From positions 62,001 through 126,000 of the forward strand of contig NZ_FMZZ01000003.1 in assembly GCF_900101685.1 (NCBI RefSeq): a stretch of 64,000 bases of DNA, in the 5' to 3' direction. Position numbers and translations under genes: made by a program. The first letter of the stretch is position 1; every line of letters begins with the position of its first letter. The notes beneath the pieces were generated by a model. That model had not been told where the DNA came from and did no database searches. It saw only the letters and a list, made by a program, of their open reading frames with translations. Source of the stretch: Actinokineospora iranica (lineage in GTDB: Bacteria > Actinomycetota > Actinomycetes > Mycobacteriales > Pseudonocardiaceae). Positions 25,998 to 34,718 of the stretch are shown piece after piece.

Positions 25998-27076
25998 TAC
26001 GCCTCGGGGTCGTCGCCGGGGAGGGGGGCTTCGCGGCCGCTGACCCCGGCGTCGGCGAACGTCGCCATCTCGGCCAGCACGCGGGTGGCCATGGTGAGCA
26101 GGGGCAGGGCGGCGACCGCGCCGGTGCCCTCGCCCAGCCGCAGGTCGAGGTCCAGGATCGGGGTGAGGTCCAACTGCTCCAGCACGAGCGCGTGCGCGGG
26201 CTCGACCGACTTGTGCCCGGCCACCCACCACTTCGCCGCGCCCGGGGCCAGTTCCTCGGCGACCAGGGCCGCCGCGCCGGAGACCAGGCCGTCGAGGATG
26301 ACCGGGGTGCGGCGGACCGCGGCCTGGGCCAGGAACGCCGCCATCGCCGCGATGTCCGCGCCAGCCGAGGTGCGCAGCAGCGCCACCGGGTCGCCGCTCA
26401 CCTTGCGCGCGCGGCGCAGGCCGTCGCGGATGGCGGCGGCCTTGCGCATCCAGCCCGCGTCGTCGATGCCGGTGCCGCGGCCGACGACGGCCACCGGCTC
26501 CGCGCCGGACAGGGCCGCGATCAGCACCGATGCCGGGGTGGTGTTGCCGATGCCCATGTCGCCCGCGATGAGCAGGTCGGCGCCCGCGTCGACCTCCTCG
26601 TCGGCGATGGCGCGTCCGGCGGCGATAGCGGCGTTCACCTCGTCGTCGGTAAGCGCGTCTTCCCGGTCGATGGAGCCGGACGAGCGGCGCACCTTGTGCG
26701 CGGTGACCTGCTCAGGCATCCCGCTTTCCGCGCCCGTGTCGACGGCCATGTCCACCACCCGCACCGTGGCGCCCGCCGTCGCGGCCAGGACGTTGATCGC
26801 CGCGCCGCCGGTCAGGAAGTTGCCGACCATCTGCGCGGTGACCTCGCTCGGGTACGCCGACACCCCGTTGCGCGCCACGCCGTGGTCGCCCGCGAACACC
26901 ACGACCCGGGGCCGGGCGAACGGCTTGGGCGGGCACTGACCCTGGCAGGCCGCCACCCACACCCCCAACTCTTCGAGCCGCCCGAGCGCACCCAGCGGCT
27001 TGGTCAGCTGACCGTGCCGCGCGACGGCCTCCCGCCGCACTGCCGCGTCCGGGGCCGGGACGTGCGGGAAGCTCAC
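25997..27076 (-). CDS. cobT: Nicotinate-nucleotide:dimethylbenzimidazole phosphoribosyltransferase
   Basis: CobT activates the lower ligand base to alpha-ribazole phosphate. The 359-residue protein carries [29 protein letters not shown] and [16 protein letters not shown], all standard CobT motifs, and the C-terminal catalytic glutamate region LRLGEGTGA. It has the usual length and an ATG start at 27076. The middle gene of the operon, it overlaps cobS by one base and starts 28 bases after cobU. Confidence 0.95.
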   Translation of the reverse strand: MSFPHVPAPDAAVRREAVARHGQLTKPLGALGRLEELGVWVAACQGQCPPKPFARPRVVVFAGDHGVARNGVSAYPSEVTAQMVGNFLTGGAAINVLAATAGATVRVVDMAVDTGAESGMPEQVTAHKVRRSSGSIDREDALTDDEVNAAIAAGRAIADEEVDAGADLLIAGDMGIGNTTPASVLIAALSGAEPVAVVGRGTGIDDAGWMRKAAAIRDGLRRARKVSGDPVALLRTSAGADIAAMAAFLAQAAVRRTPVILDGLVSGAAALVAEELAPGAAKWWVAGHKSVEPAHALVLEQLDLTPILDLDLRLGEGTGAVAALPLLTMATRVLAEMATFADAGVSGREAPLPGDDPEA

Positions 27077-27104
27077 GGGGTACCTCCAGGGTGGGTCACA
27101 TCGG

Positions 27105-27641
27105 TCACTTCAGGCGCAGCGGCAGGCCAGCGACCAGGAGCAGCACGTCTGTGCAGACCTCGGCCACGGACGCGTTGACCGCGCCAAGCTCGTCGCGAAA
27201 GAGCCTGCCAGAGCGGGTCGCGGGGACCACACCCAGGCCGACCTCCGCGGACACCAGCACCAGCGGCGCCCGGCAGTCCGCCACGGCGGTGACCAGCCGG
27301 TCACGCTCGGCGCGCGCCGCGGCCAGTTCCGCGCGGCCGCCGTCCCACGCGCCCGCGTCGTCCAGCGCGCCGGTAAGCCAGGTCGCCAAGTCGTCCAGCA
27401 GGATCGGGACGTCCGCCCCGGCGCGCAGCGCGGCGACGACCGTGTCGGTGTCCGGGGTCTCCACCGTGCGCCACACCGCGGGCCGCCGGGCGACGTGCTC
27501 GGCGATGCGCGCGTCCCAGTCGGCGTCGCCGGAGACCCGGCGGGCGGTGGCGAGATAGGTCGCCGGACCGTCCGGCAGCAGCCCCTCGGCGTGCGCGGAC
27601 TTGCCCGAGCGCGCCCCGCCGAGCACCAGCGTCCTGTTCAC
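27105..27641 (-). CDS. cobU: Adenosylcobinamide kinase / guanylyltransferase
   Basis: CobU phosphorylates adenosylcobinamide and transfers GMP to it. The 178-residue protein begins [19 protein letters not shown] with the P-loop GGARSGKS. It has the family's [18 protein letters not shown] and the late motif [27 protein letters not shown] 27641 gives this N-terminus; the open frame extends much further upstream without support. Only 24 bases separate it from the divergent gene at 27666, leaving no room for a cobalamin riboswitch. Confidence 0.95.
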   Translation of the reverse strand: MNRTLVLGGARSGKSAHAEGLLPDGPATYLATARRVSGDADWDARIAEHVARRPAVWRTVETPDTDTVVAALRAGADVPILLDDLATWLTGALDDAGAWDGGRAELAAARAERDRLVTAVADCRAPLVLVSAEVGLGVVPATRSGRLFRDELGAVNASVAEVCTDVLLLVAGLPLRLK

Positions 27642-27665
27642 GGCGCGGCACGTTACCGTGGCCCG

Positions 27666-27869
27666 GTGAGCTACCGCTGGCGGTACGAAGACGAGTCCGG
27701 CGCCCCGGTCGACGGCCCTGAGATGGCCTTCGACGACCAGGACGAGGCCGAGGAGTGGTTCAGCGCGACCTGGCCCGACCTGCTCGCCGACGGCGTGCGC
27801 CAAGTCGTCCTGCTCGACGGGGACACCGAGGTCTACGGCCCGATGAGCCTGGACCCTCCCGCCCAGTAG
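27666..27869 (+). CDS. Small acidic conserved hypothetical protein
   Basis: A 67-residue protein, strongly acidic (SYRWRYEDESGAP, DDQDEAEEWFSATWPDLL, LLDGDTEVYGPMSL). Similar short proteins occur throughout actinobacteria and have no known function. The GTG at 27666 is divergent from cobU at very short distance, so promoters must overlap or the transcript is leaderless. It begins a run of three plus-strand genes. Confidence 0.75.
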   Translation: MSYRWRYEDESGAPVDGPEMAFDDQDEAEEWFSATWPDLLADGVRQVVLLDGDTEVYGPMSLDPPAQ

Positions 27870-27913
27870 GACGCGAATCACAGTTCGCCGCCGCACCGTT
27901 AACCTGCACAGCC

Positions 27914-28204
27914 GTGCCACGCCACAACCGCCCCAAGCGCGACGAGCCGCGACCCCTCGGCGGCGGCGTGGCCGACCAGCGCCAGGAGTCCGGGCACGAC
28001 GGCGACTGGCTCGTGCGGCACATCCCCGGCGCGCAGGCGACGAAGTTCTACCGCTGTCCCGGCTGCGACCACGAGATCCGCCCCGGCACCCCGCATGTGG
28101 TGGTCTGGCCCGCCGAGGACTACGGCTCGGTCGAGGACCGCAGGCACTGGCATCCCGGCTGCTGGTCGGCGCGTTCCCGCCGCCGCCCCACCCGGCGCAG
28201 GTGA
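27914..28204 (+). CDS. Small zinc-ribbon-like conserved protein
   Basis: A 96-residue basic protein with a probable zinc site: CPGC near residue 48 (FYRCPGCDHEIRPGTPHVVVW) and HxxC near the end (HWHPGC). The tail is Arg-rich (RSRRRPTRRR). Actinobacterial homologues are often labelled ATP/GTP-binding protein, but no nucleotide motif is visible. GTG 27914 is the best in-frame start. It lies 13 bases before the alpha/beta hydrolase gene, so the two are likely cotranscribed. Confidence 0.75.
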   Translation: MPRHNRPKRDEPRPLGGGVADQRQESGHDGDWLVRHIPGAQATKFYRCPGCDHEIRPGTPHVVVWPAEDYGSVEDRRHWHPGCWSARSRRRPTRRR

Positions 28205-28217
28205 AAGGATCAGCGCC

Positions 28218-28916
28218 GTGACCCGCATCGGCCCAGACACCGTGCTCCCCGCCCGCCGGGAGGCTGTCACCCTGCGCACGGCGGACGACTTGCGCCTCGC
28301 GGGCGAACTCGCCCTCCCGCCCGACGGGGAGCCGCGCGCCGTCGTCGTCCTGCTGCACCCGAACCCGCTCGGCGGCGGCTCGATGGACAACCACCTCATC
28401 GCCAAGGCCGCCTGCCGCCTGCCCGCGCTGGCCGGGCTGGCGACGGTGCGGTTCAACACGCGCGGCACGGCCAGCGAGTCCGGGGCCAGCGAGGGCACGC
28501 ACGAACACGGCGTCGGAGAACGCGCCGACGTCGCCGCCGCGCTCGACCATGTGGCCGATTTGGCGCCGCTGTGGGTGGCGGGCTGGTCGTTCGGCACCGA
28601 CCTGGCCCTGATGCACGCCCTCGACCCCAGGGTGCGCGGCGTGTTCCTGATGGCCCCGCCGCTGCGCCGCGCCGAGCCCGCGCACCTGGCCGCCTGGGCC
28701 GACGCGGGCACGCCGATGCGGTGCCTGGTGCCCGAACTGGACGACTACCTGCGCCCCGCCGAGGCGCGGACGCGGTTCGCCGCCGTTCCGCAGGCCGAGG
28801 TGATCGAGTTCCCCGGCGCGCGCCACCTGTTCCTCGGTTACGCGGAAGAGGTGCTGGACTCGCTTGTCGCGTTCGTCGCGCCCGAGGTTCCGACTCCGCT
28901 GCCGCGCCACTGGTAG
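28218..28916 (+). CDS. Alpha/beta hydrolase
   Basis: A 232-residue cytosolic hydrolase similar to the small dienelactone-hydrolase-like or CocE/NonD-like esterases found widely in actinobacteria. The oxyanion region is LLHPNPLGGGSMDN, the nucleophile elbow is GWSFGT, an acid follows in LVPELDDY, and the catalytic His is in GARHLFLGY. GTG 28218 has AAAGGA upstream. Its last 79 bases overlap the antisense end of the GNAT gene at 28838. The substrate is unknown. Confidence 0.88.
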   Translation: MTRIGPDTVLPARREAVTLRTADDLRLAGELALPPDGEPRAVVVLLHPNPLGGGSMDNHLIAKAACRLPALAGLATVRFNTRGTASESGASEGTHEHGVGERADVAAALDHVADLAPLWVAGWSFGTDLALMHALDPRVRGVFLMAPPLRRAEPAHLAAWADAGTPMRCLVPELDDYLRPAEARTRFAAVPQAEVIEFPGARHLFLGYAEEVLDSLVAFVAPEVPTPLPRHW

Positions 28917-29455
28917 ATCCGCGTCCACGGTCCCGCGTCAGCCGCTTGCCGGATCTGGATGAACCCCAACTTCTCCGCGACCCGGCAAGCGGCCGCGTTC
29001 TCGGCGGTGGTGACGATCCGCACCGCCATGCCCGGCAGCGCCTGCGCTGCCCACGCCATCGCCGCGCGAGCCATCTCCGGCGCGTAGCCCCGCCCCCAGA
29101 CGGACGGCCGGAAGCAGTAGTAGAGGTTCAGGTGGCGCTCGCCCGCGAAGTCGTTGTGCCGCACACCGCCGAGACCGACAGTCATGACTGCCCGCAGGTC
29201 CGCCATGCTGTGGCGCACCTCGTGGGTTTCGATCGTCCACGTCTCGGCCGCCGCGTCGCCGGGACCACCGACCACGGTCATCCCGGTGCGCATTTGCCGA
29301 GACGCTGACCGGTTAGTGCCGGAAGTGATCGTGTTGACGTGCGGTACGCGCGAGTCCTCGTTCACGTACAGCCCGCCGAACGCGTCCTGGTGCTGGTCGA
29401 TGAAGTCTCGAATTCGGGGTTTCGACCAGACCTGGGCTGGAGTGATAGGTGTCAT
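28838..29455 (-). CDS. GNAT acetyltransferase (RimJ/RimL type) with an atypical N-terminus
   Basis: The C-terminal part is a clear GNAT fold of the RimL group: LNLYYCFRPSVWGRGYAPEMARAAMAWA, then VRIVTTAENAAACRVAEKLGFI, covering the acetyl-CoA loop and the following helices. The first 75 residues lack the usual RLVLRP-type opening and instead read as a polar region (SKPRIRDFIDQHQDAFGG). This may be a family variant. At 205 residues it is of normal length. It is convergent with and overlaps the preceding hydrolase by 79 bases, which is unusual for this compact but rarely overlapping region. Confidence 0.82.
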   Translation of the reverse strand: MTPITPAQVWSKPRIRDFIDQHQDAFGGLYVNEDSRVPHVNTITSGTNRSASRQMRTGMTVVGGPGDAAAETWTIETHEVRHSMADLRAVMTVGLGGVRHNDFAGERHLNLYYCFRPSVWGRGYAPEMARAAMAWAAQALPGMAVRIVTTAENAAACRVAEKLGFIQIRQAADAGPWTRIYQWRGSGVGTSGATNATSESSTSSA

Positions 29456-29592
29456 TCATTGGTGGTGTACCATAGTTCGTCACCATAAAGTCCCCCGCCT
29501 TGAAGAAACGTGAGGCGGTTCGCTCGATCAATGGTAAAATGCGGCAAAGTTTGATCTTCATCGCATTTCTGGGGGTTGTGTGGTGAGTAGCA

Positions 29593-30117
29593 ATGCGGGT
29601 GCCTCGAGTATTCATGGTTGTGTTTCTTGGTCTTCTTATGTCGTCGTGCGGGGCTCCCGTGGCTGACTCTGGTGACGGCGGGAATGTGGTCGCGGAGTAT
29701 CGGGGAACGGTGTCCTTGGCTCAGGTGTCAACACTGGTCGAGTCAGATCCAAGCGCTTATGCGGGGGTCTACTATGTCGAAGCTGGCAATGTCTACCATG
29801 TCAACGTCGCGGCGCACGCTCCCCAGAGTGCTTTGAACATGATCGCGGGGCTTGTGGTCCAAGGTGGGGACATGGGCCTGGTCGTGCACCGGGTCCCGCA
29901 CAGCACGGCGGAATTGCGGGAGACCATGCGCGAGTTCGTAGAAAGCCCGCACTGGACGGAACGTCTCGGCGGTTCACCGTTGTCCTGGGGATTGGACCCG
30001 GTCCACAACCGAGTTGTGGTCGGAGTAGCCGAGAAGAACGCGGCGCTGGATGGCGAAGTCCGGCAGGCCTACGGCGACAAGATCTTCCTTGAGCAACAGG
30101 AAAGATTCTCGACATGA
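29593..30117 (+). CDS. Putative lipoprotein of unknown function, lower GC
   Basis: The 174-residue product starts with a short signal (MRVPRVFMVVFLGLLMSSCG) and a probable lipobox cysteine at residue 19. The mature part has alternating strands and helices. It ends DPVHNRVVVGVAEKNAAL...VRQAYGDKIFLEQ, a pattern also found at the end of actinobacterial serine-protease pro-regions, where a small domain reads NxVxVxV...YG. It might be a free-standing domain of that type (weak inference). Its composition and the 140 bases upstream are less GC-rich than the surroundings. Confidence 0.7.
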   Translation: MRVPRVFMVVFLGLLMSSCGAPVADSGDGGNVVAEYRGTVSLAQVSTLVESDPSAYAGVYYVEAGNVYHVNVAAHAPQSALNMIAGLVVQGGDMGLVVHRVPHSTAELRETMREFVESPHWTERLGGSPLSWGLDPVHNRVVVGVAEKNAALDGEVRQAYGDKIFLEQQERFST

Positions 30118-30421
30118 GGTGAACGACGCTGAAGCCTTCGCGGGACCGGGCGGGATCAAGGCCACTGGCGTGCGGAAATGGAGTCGTAAAGCGGCGCATC
30201 CCCACCGCTCGGCGCTGCTCGCCGTGGTCGACGCCTCATTATCGTTCAAGACTCGGCCGTACGGAGATCCCGCGCTCGGGGAGGTGCCTCATGACTGGCC
30301 CAGTCGCGCTGACAGCGGCACCACGCCGCCGTCTCGGATGAACCTGGCCTCGCCGTCGCCGTGAGACGGGTCGCACTTCCGCCGGGCGGTGGCTGGCGGC
30401 CCCGGCACCCGGTGCGCTTCC
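30118..30421. other. Gap of about 300 bases without a supported gene
   Basis: Several short frames cross this stretch but none has protein-like composition or a good start. I see no clear promoter, hairpin or repeat. It separates the low-GC lipoprotein from the PH-domain-like membrane protein and may contain the promoter of the latter. Confidence 0.5.
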
Positions 30422-31129
30422 ATGGTCCACATGGACAACGCCGCCGCCCCACCACTTCCGTGTCCGCAGCCCTGGCGCACCCCCGACGGCGCCCCGAACG
30501 CGGGCAAGACGCCCACCGGCTCCGCGCGGATCGTCGACGCCGACGGCGCCCCGGGTCTGCTGCTTCCCTCCCGACCGACGACCGTCGCGGCCGGGGTGCT
30601 GCTGATCGTGGTCGGCGCCTGCTTCGCTGTCCTGGGTGGACTGCTGATCGCGGGCGAGTCGGTCATCGGCGCGGTCGGCGGGGTGGTGCTCGGACTGCTG
30701 GGCGTGCTGCTGCTGGCGGCGGGCGGCTTCGCGCTGCGCCGCAAGCCCCGGGCGGTCGGCATCGTGCTGACCCCCGACCACGTGGTGCTGAACTGGCTGC
30801 GGCCCGTCGTGCGGCTGCCGTGGACATCGATCATCGAGATCCGGCCGCTGGCGCTGCGGATGGGCCGCGCCCGCACCGCGCCGACCCGCAACTACCTCGG
30901 CGTGGTCTGCCGCGAGCCCGGCGTGGTGGATGAGCGGACCCGCAAGGCCGCCGCCCGCTTCGGCAAGGACCTGGCCTGCGCGGTGTCCATGCGCTCGGTC
31001 GACCTCGACCAGTTGGTTGTGCTGCACACCCTGCGGTTCTACCTGGACAACCCGCCCGCCCGCGCGGAACTGGCCGGTGAGCAGGCCGTGGTCCGGGTCG
31101 GCGCGGGCCGGGTCACCGGGACACAATGA
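30422..31129 (+). CDS. Membrane protein with PH-like C-terminal domain
   Basis: The 235-residue protein has a Pro/Ala-rich N-terminus and two hydrophobic helices (about residues 47-100, VAAGVLLIVVGACFAVLGG and VVLGLLGVLLLAAGG). A cytoplasmic beta-rich part follows (RAVGIVLTPDHVVLNWLRPVVRLPWTSIIEIR), reading like a bacterial PH domain as in many two-helix actinobacterial proteins. The start is uncertain: ATG 30422 and ATG 30431 both lack a good ribosome site. Its stop overlaps the next gene's start (ATGA at 31126), so the two are coupled. Confidence 0.72.
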   Translation: MVHMDNAAAPPLPCPQPWRTPDGAPNAGKTPTGSARIVDADGAPGLLLPSRPTTVAAGVLLIVVGACFAVLGGLLIAGESVIGAVGGVVLGLLGVLLLAAGGFALRRKPRAVGIVLTPDHVVLNWLRPVVRLPWTSIIEIRPLALRMGRARTAPTRNYLGVVCREPGVVDERTRKAAARFGKDLACAVSMRSVDLDQLVVLHTLRFYLDNPPARAELAGEQAVVRVGAGRVTGTQ

Positions 31130-31878
31130 GCCTCGTGCACTACACCGACACCGGTTCCGGTACGCCCCTTGTCCTGTTCCACGGGTTCTGCCTCGACTCC
31201 CGCATGTGGGACCCGGTGCGCGACGGGCTCTCCGCGCACGTCCGCCTGATCACCCCCGACCAGCGCGGCTTCGGCCGCTCCCCGCTGGGCGACGACCCGC
31301 CGTCGCTGGAGACCGTCGCCGCCGACATGGTGGGCCTGCTCGACGACCTCGGCCTGGAGCGGGCCGTGATCGGCGGCTGCTCCATGGGCGGCTACGTGGC
31401 GATGGCGGTGCTGCGGGCCGCCCCGGAACGGGTGTCCGGGGTGCTGTTGGTCGACACCAAGGCCCGCGAGGACGTGCCGGAGGCCAAGGCGAACCGGCTG
31501 GCGGTGGCCGCGCGCGCCGAGCGGGAGGGAACCGCACCTTGGCTGGCAGACCAGATGCTGCCCACCATCCTCGTCAACCGCTCTTGCGACGGGATCGTGC
31601 GCGAGTGGATGGAGGCGCAGCCGCGCGAGTCGGTGGCCTGGGCCCAGCGGGCCATGGCCGACCGTGTCGACTCCCGGGAGACCCTGCGCGGCCTGGACAT
31701 CGACGCCCTGGTCGTGCACGGCGAGGCCGACGGGCTGATGCCGGTGGAGCTTGCCGAGGAACTGGCGGAGCTGACCGCGGGCAAACTGGCTGTGCTGCCC
31801 GGGGCAGGGCACCTGCCGCCGGTCGAGCGGCCTGAGGAGTTCGTCGCGGCTGTCACGCCCTGGCTCACCGCGCGCTGA
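31126..31878 (+). CDS. Alpha/beta hydrolase
   Basis: A 250-residue hydrolase of the 3-oxoadipate enol-lactonase/haloperoxidase-like group. Seen are the oxyanion motif FHGFCLDSRMW, DQRGFGRS, the nucleophile elbow GGCSMGGY, the acid in VVHGEADGLMP, and the catalytic His in GAGHLPPVERPEEF. No neighbouring catabolic genes point to a substrate. Its ATG overlaps the stop of the membrane protein by four bases. Confidence 0.9.
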   Translation: MSLVHYTDTGSGTPLVLFHGFCLDSRMWDPVRDGLSAHVRLITPDQRGFGRSPLGDDPPSLETVAADMVGLLDDLGLERAVIGGCSMGGYVAMAVLRAAPERVSGVLLVDTKAREDVPEAKANRLAVAARAEREGTAPWLADQMLPTILVNRSCDGIVREWMEAQPRESVAWAQRAMADRVDSRETLRGLDIDALVVHGEADGLMPVELAEELAELTAGKLAVLPGAGHLPPVERPEEFVAAVTPWLTAR

Positions 31879-31970
31879 CAACGGAACACGCCTCAGCGAG
31901 TCCGCATGGAGGTGTCGTACGCGTGCACCTCGGCGGTGATCGCCTGAGTGCGCAGCGGATCGCCGACGGT

Positions 31971-31999
31971 CCCCGGTCCGAGCGGGGCTCGGACCGGGG
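31971..31999 (-). terminator. Hairpin terminator after the cyclase gene
   Basis: CCCCGGTCCGAG (31971-31982) pairs with CTCGGACCGGGG (31988-31999) around a five-base loop, seven bases beyond the minus-strand stop at 32006. Confidence 0.8.
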
Positions 32000-32005
32000 A
32001 AACGG

Positions 32006-33145
32006 TCAGCGCCTGCGCCTGCCGCGGCGCCCCCGGGAGCGCCGCTCGTCGTCCGGGCGCAGGGAAATGCTGGGCATACCCTCGTCGCCGTCGTCGTCCG
32101 GGGCGAGGCCGAGCAGGTCGACCGCGCGCTGCTGCACGGCGTCCACCAGGCGCGGTGGCTCGGCGCCTGAACGGCGCAGCACCGCGTGCCGCAGCCTGCT
32201 GTAGCCGCGCACCGACACCGGCCTGCGGTGCCGGATGGCGTACTCGTCGGTGTCCTCCAGGGCCGTGGCCAGCTCCTTGTTGATCAGGACCGTGCCGGGC
32301 CGGGCCACCGAGGTGAGCCTGCTGGCGATGTTGACCGTCGAGCCGTAGACGTCGCCGAAGCGGCTCAGGACGCGCCCGTAGGCCAGGCCGGAGCGCAGTT
32401 CGGGCAGTTCCTCTGTCGCCTGGGAGCGTTCGAGCAGCCGCAGGGAGATCTCCGCGCCGTGGGCGGGGGTGTCGGCGACGAACAGGACCTCGTCGCCGAG
32501 CATCTTCACGATCCGGCCGTGGTTCTCCGCGACGACCTCCGCGGTCATCGTCTCGAACTTGTCGACCAGGGAAATCAACTCTTCCTCGTTGGAGTGCCGG
32601 GTCCGGGTGGTGAACCCGACCATGTCGGCGAACCCCACGACCTGGCTGCGCGACTCCAGGTCGGCCGATGAGGCCAGCGCCCGGCCCGCGTACGCGGCGA
32701 GGTGCCTGCGCCAGACGAAGCTCTGCATCCGCTCCAGGTCCGGCACCAGGCGCTCGACCAGGCGGCCGATCTGGCGTTCGTCGGCGAGGAACTCCGGGTT
32801 GGCCGCCAGGACGCCACGCAGCAGGTCGACCTGCCACTCGGCGAGCCGGGACAGGTGCTGGCCCAGCATCCGGGCGGTGGCGGTCGCCATCTCCGGTTCG
32901 AGGATGCCCGCGTACATGAGCTCGTCGGTCATCCGCAGCGCTTCCACGTCGCGGTCGGTGAACATCACCGCGTCGTCGCCGACCGTGGCGAACCCCAGCG
33001 AGCGCCACAGGCTCATCGCGCGTTCCAGCGGCACACCCGCCTTCTCGCACACCTCGATCCGCGTGTACCTGCGTTCCCCGCCGAGCAGCACCTGCTCGAC
33101 CCGCCGCTGCGTCGCGGCCAGCCGGTCCCCGGGTTTGTCGGTCAC
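32006..33145 (-). CDS. Class III adenylate cyclase with N-terminal regulatory domain
   Basis: The 379-residue protein has an N-terminal helical region (about 1-160) like the autoinhibitory domain of mycobacterial Rv1264, followed by a class III catalytic domain. Metal aspartates lie in FADMVGF and MLGDEVLFV. The adenine-selecting lysine (VKMLGD) and aspartate (GDVYGS) are present, as are the transition-state Asn and Arg (STVNIASR). It should therefore be an active homodimeric adenylate cyclase. The tail is acidic and then very basic (DDDGDEG ... [12 protein letters not shown]). GTG start at 33145. It lies four bases after the usp gene and is probably cotranscribed. In Rv1264 the N-domain senses pH; whether that holds here is inference. 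Confidence 0.92.
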   Translation of the reverse strand: MTDKPGDRLAATQRRVEQVLLGGERRYTRIEVCEKAGVPLERAMSLWRSLGFATVGDDAVMFTDRDVEALRMTDELMYAGILEPEMATATARMLGQHLSRLAEWQVDLLRGVLAANPEFLADERQIGRLVERLVPDLERMQSFVWRRHLAAYAGRALASSADLESRSQVVGFADMVGFTTRTRHSNEEELISLVDKFETMTAEVVAENHGRIVKMLGDEVLFVADTPAHGAEISLRLLERSQATEELPELRSGLAYGRVLSRFGDVYGSTVNIASRLTSVARPGTVLINKELATALEDTDEYAIRHRRPVSVRGYSRLRHAVLRRSGAEPPRLVDAVQQRAVDLLGLAPDDDGDEGMPSISLRPDDERRSRGRRGRRRR

Positions 33146-33149
33146 GGCG

Positions 33150-33602
33150 TCAGGTGGTGTGCACGATGAGCACGTCGACAGGCGACTTGCGCGCCGCCTC
33201 GGACGGAACCGAACCCAGGATGCGGCCCGCGAGGGTGTTGAGCCCCCGGTTGCCGACCACCAGCAGGTCGGCCTTGTGCTCGCTGACGACCCTGGCCAGC
33301 GCGGGCACCGGCTCGCCTTCGGCCACCACGGTCTCGATCTTCACCGCGCCCTGCTTGCGGGCCCGCTCAGCGGCGGTGCGCACCGACTCCTCGGCCGGGT
33401 TCGAGCCGACCACCTGGTAGGCCACATCGTCGCCGAGCGCGTCCCTGGCCCGCTCCACATCCCGATTGTCCGGCGGCTGAAAAGCACTGGCGATGACCAG
33501 CGTCGCACCGGTGTCGGCCGCGATGGCCGCCGCGCGGTCGACCGCGCGGAAGGAGGAGTCCGAGCCGTCCGTCCCGACGACCACGGTCTGATAGGCGGTC
33601 AT
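33150..33602 (-). CDS. Universal stress protein (UspA family)
   Basis: A single-domain 150-residue Usp with the ATP-binding type signature: VVVGTDGSDSS at the start and GNRGLNTLAGRILGSVPS (G-x2-G-x9-G-S) near the end. It starts MTAYQTVV at ATG 33602, with GGGAGG upstream. It is followed four bases later by the adenylate cyclase, linking a nucleotide-binding stress protein to cAMP synthesis. Some mycobacterial Usp proteins bind cAMP, so a functional link is possible (inference). Confidence 0.93.
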   Translation of the reverse strand: MTAYQTVVVGTDGSDSSFRAVDRAAAIAADTGATLVIASAFQPPDNRDVERARDALGDDVAYQVVGSNPAEESVRTAAERARKQGAVKIETVVAEGEPVPALARVVSEHKADLLVVGNRGLNTLAGRILGSVPSEAARKSPVDVLIVHTT

Positions 33603-33695
33603 GTCGATGTCCCTCCCGGTAGCTACTTGTCGGTAGACCTAACCAGGACAAGGAGGGGCACGTCTAACCGACGTGTGTTAAGTCAATCGATCCGA

Positions 33696-34292
33696 TCACA
33701 CCCCGGCCACCCCAAGGTGGACCCGGCTGTGCTCGCGCCCCTCGATCTCGTCCAACACGGCGATGGCGAAGTCAGGATAAGAGATCAGCTCCTCGGCCGG
33801 TCCGCCGGTCAACCGGTACCGGCCTGCCCGCCCCGCCTCCCGGTCGAAGTCCCCCGCCGGGCTCATGATGACCCACTCCGGCCCGGTCGTCGCCGCGCGC
33901 AGCACGTCCGCGCCCGCCGCGTGCGCCAGGCAGAACGGCAGATACTCGGGCGGAAAGTCGGGCCCGTCGACCACCCGGACCCCGGGCGCGGTTTCCAGCA
34001 GGACAGACAGACCGATGTGCACGAGCCGTCCGACGCCCGCTCTGTCCAGGCCGTCGAGGAGCGCGCGAGACGCGGCCGGATAGAAGACGGCGTGGTCGGC
34101 GGCGGCGTCGTAGACCGAACTGACGGCCACGTCGTGACCCGCCGCCGCGGCCGCGACCTGATCGGCGTCGGTGACGTCCCCGGACGTGGTGTCGCGGTGG
34201 ATCGAGGTGACCTGGTGGCCGCGGCCCGCGGCCTCGGCGGCGATGGCCCGACCAGCCCGTCCAGCCGACCCGAAGAGGGCGATTCTGCTCAT
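33696..34292 (-). CDS. NAD(P)H-binding (atypical SDR) protein
   Basis: A 198-residue Rossmann protein of the NAD(P)H-binding PF13460-like group. It starts MSRIALFGSAGRAGRAIAAEA (GxxGxxG) and has SGDVTDADQVAAAAAGHDVAVSSV, typical of NmrA/BlvrB-like proteins. The substrate is unknown. It is divergent from an HxlR regulator across 60 bases holding a repeated TACTTGTTAC-like motif, a standard arrangement where the regulator controls a quinone- or aldehyde-detoxifying reductase. Confidence 0.88.
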   Translation of the reverse strand: MSRIALFGSAGRAGRAIAAEAAGRGHQVTSIHRDTTSGDVTDADQVAAAAAGHDVAVSSVYDAAADHAVFYPAASRALLDGLDRAGVGRLVHIGLSVLLETAPGVRVVDGPDFPPEYLPFCLAHAAGADVLRAATTGPEWVIMSPAGDFDREAGRAGRYRLTGGPAEELISYPDFAIAVLDEIEGREHSRVHLGVAGV

Positions 34293-34314
34293 GACCTGGA
34301 CGGTATCTACCGGA

Positions 34315-34343
34315 TACTTGTTACTTCAAAGGTACTTGGTTAC
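34315..34343. promoter_or_regulatory. Direct-repeat operator candidate for the HxlR regulator
   Basis: TACTTGTTAC (34315-34324) and TACTTGGTTAC (34333-34343) recur in the same orientation with centres 18-19 bases apart. The second has GGTA/TACC dyad symmetry. They lie between the two divergent starts. AT-rich GTAC...GTAC-type sites are usual for HxlR regulators. Confidence 0.55.
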
Positions 34344-34352
34344 CTTCGGAGA

Positions 34353-34718
34353 GTGTCTCTCGACCCGGAGATGTTCGACCCGGCCTGCCCGTCGAGCGCC
34401 GTCCCCATTCGCATCGGCGACAAGTGGACGGCGATGGTCGTGCTCTGCCTGGCCGACGGCCCACGCCGGTTCTCCGAGATCCGCGTCCCCCTGCGCCGGG
34501 TCACACCGAAGGTGCTGACCGAGACCCTGCGCGCCATGGAGCGCGACGGGATGCTCACCCGCACCGCCTACCCCGAGATCCCGCCGAGAGTCGTATACGA
34601 ACTCACCGACCTGGGCCGCTCCCTGCTCGACCTCGTCGACGCCTGCCGCAAATGGGGCGACGCGCACCTGTCCGAAGTGCTGGCAGCCCGCGCCGCACAC
34701 CAGAATCAGGACGCATGA
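34353..34718 (+). CDS. HxlR family transcriptional regulator
   Basis: A 121-residue winged-helix protein. The family opening is present with Cys12 (DPACPSSAVPIRIGDKW), followed by RFSEIRVPLRRVTPKVLTETLRAMERDGMLTR and a Y-[DE]LT-type wing end (VVYELTDLGRSLL). In HypR, YodB and QorR this N-terminal cysteine senses oxidants or electrophiles, which fits the divergent reductase-like gene. GTG 34353 is the natural start. Its stop overlaps the ATG of the deaminase gene (ATGA), so the two are translationally coupled. Confidence 0.9.
   Translation: MSLDPEMFDPACPSSAVPIRIGDKWTAMVVLCLADGPRRFSEIRVPLRRVTPKVLTETLRAMERDGMLTRTAYPEIPPRVVYELTDLGRSLLDLVDACRKWGDAHLSEVLAARAAHQNQDA

Noticed and set aside
27642-27665. 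Cobalamin riboswitch upstream of cobU
   Set aside because: Only 24 bases separate cobU from the divergent gene, far too short for the element.
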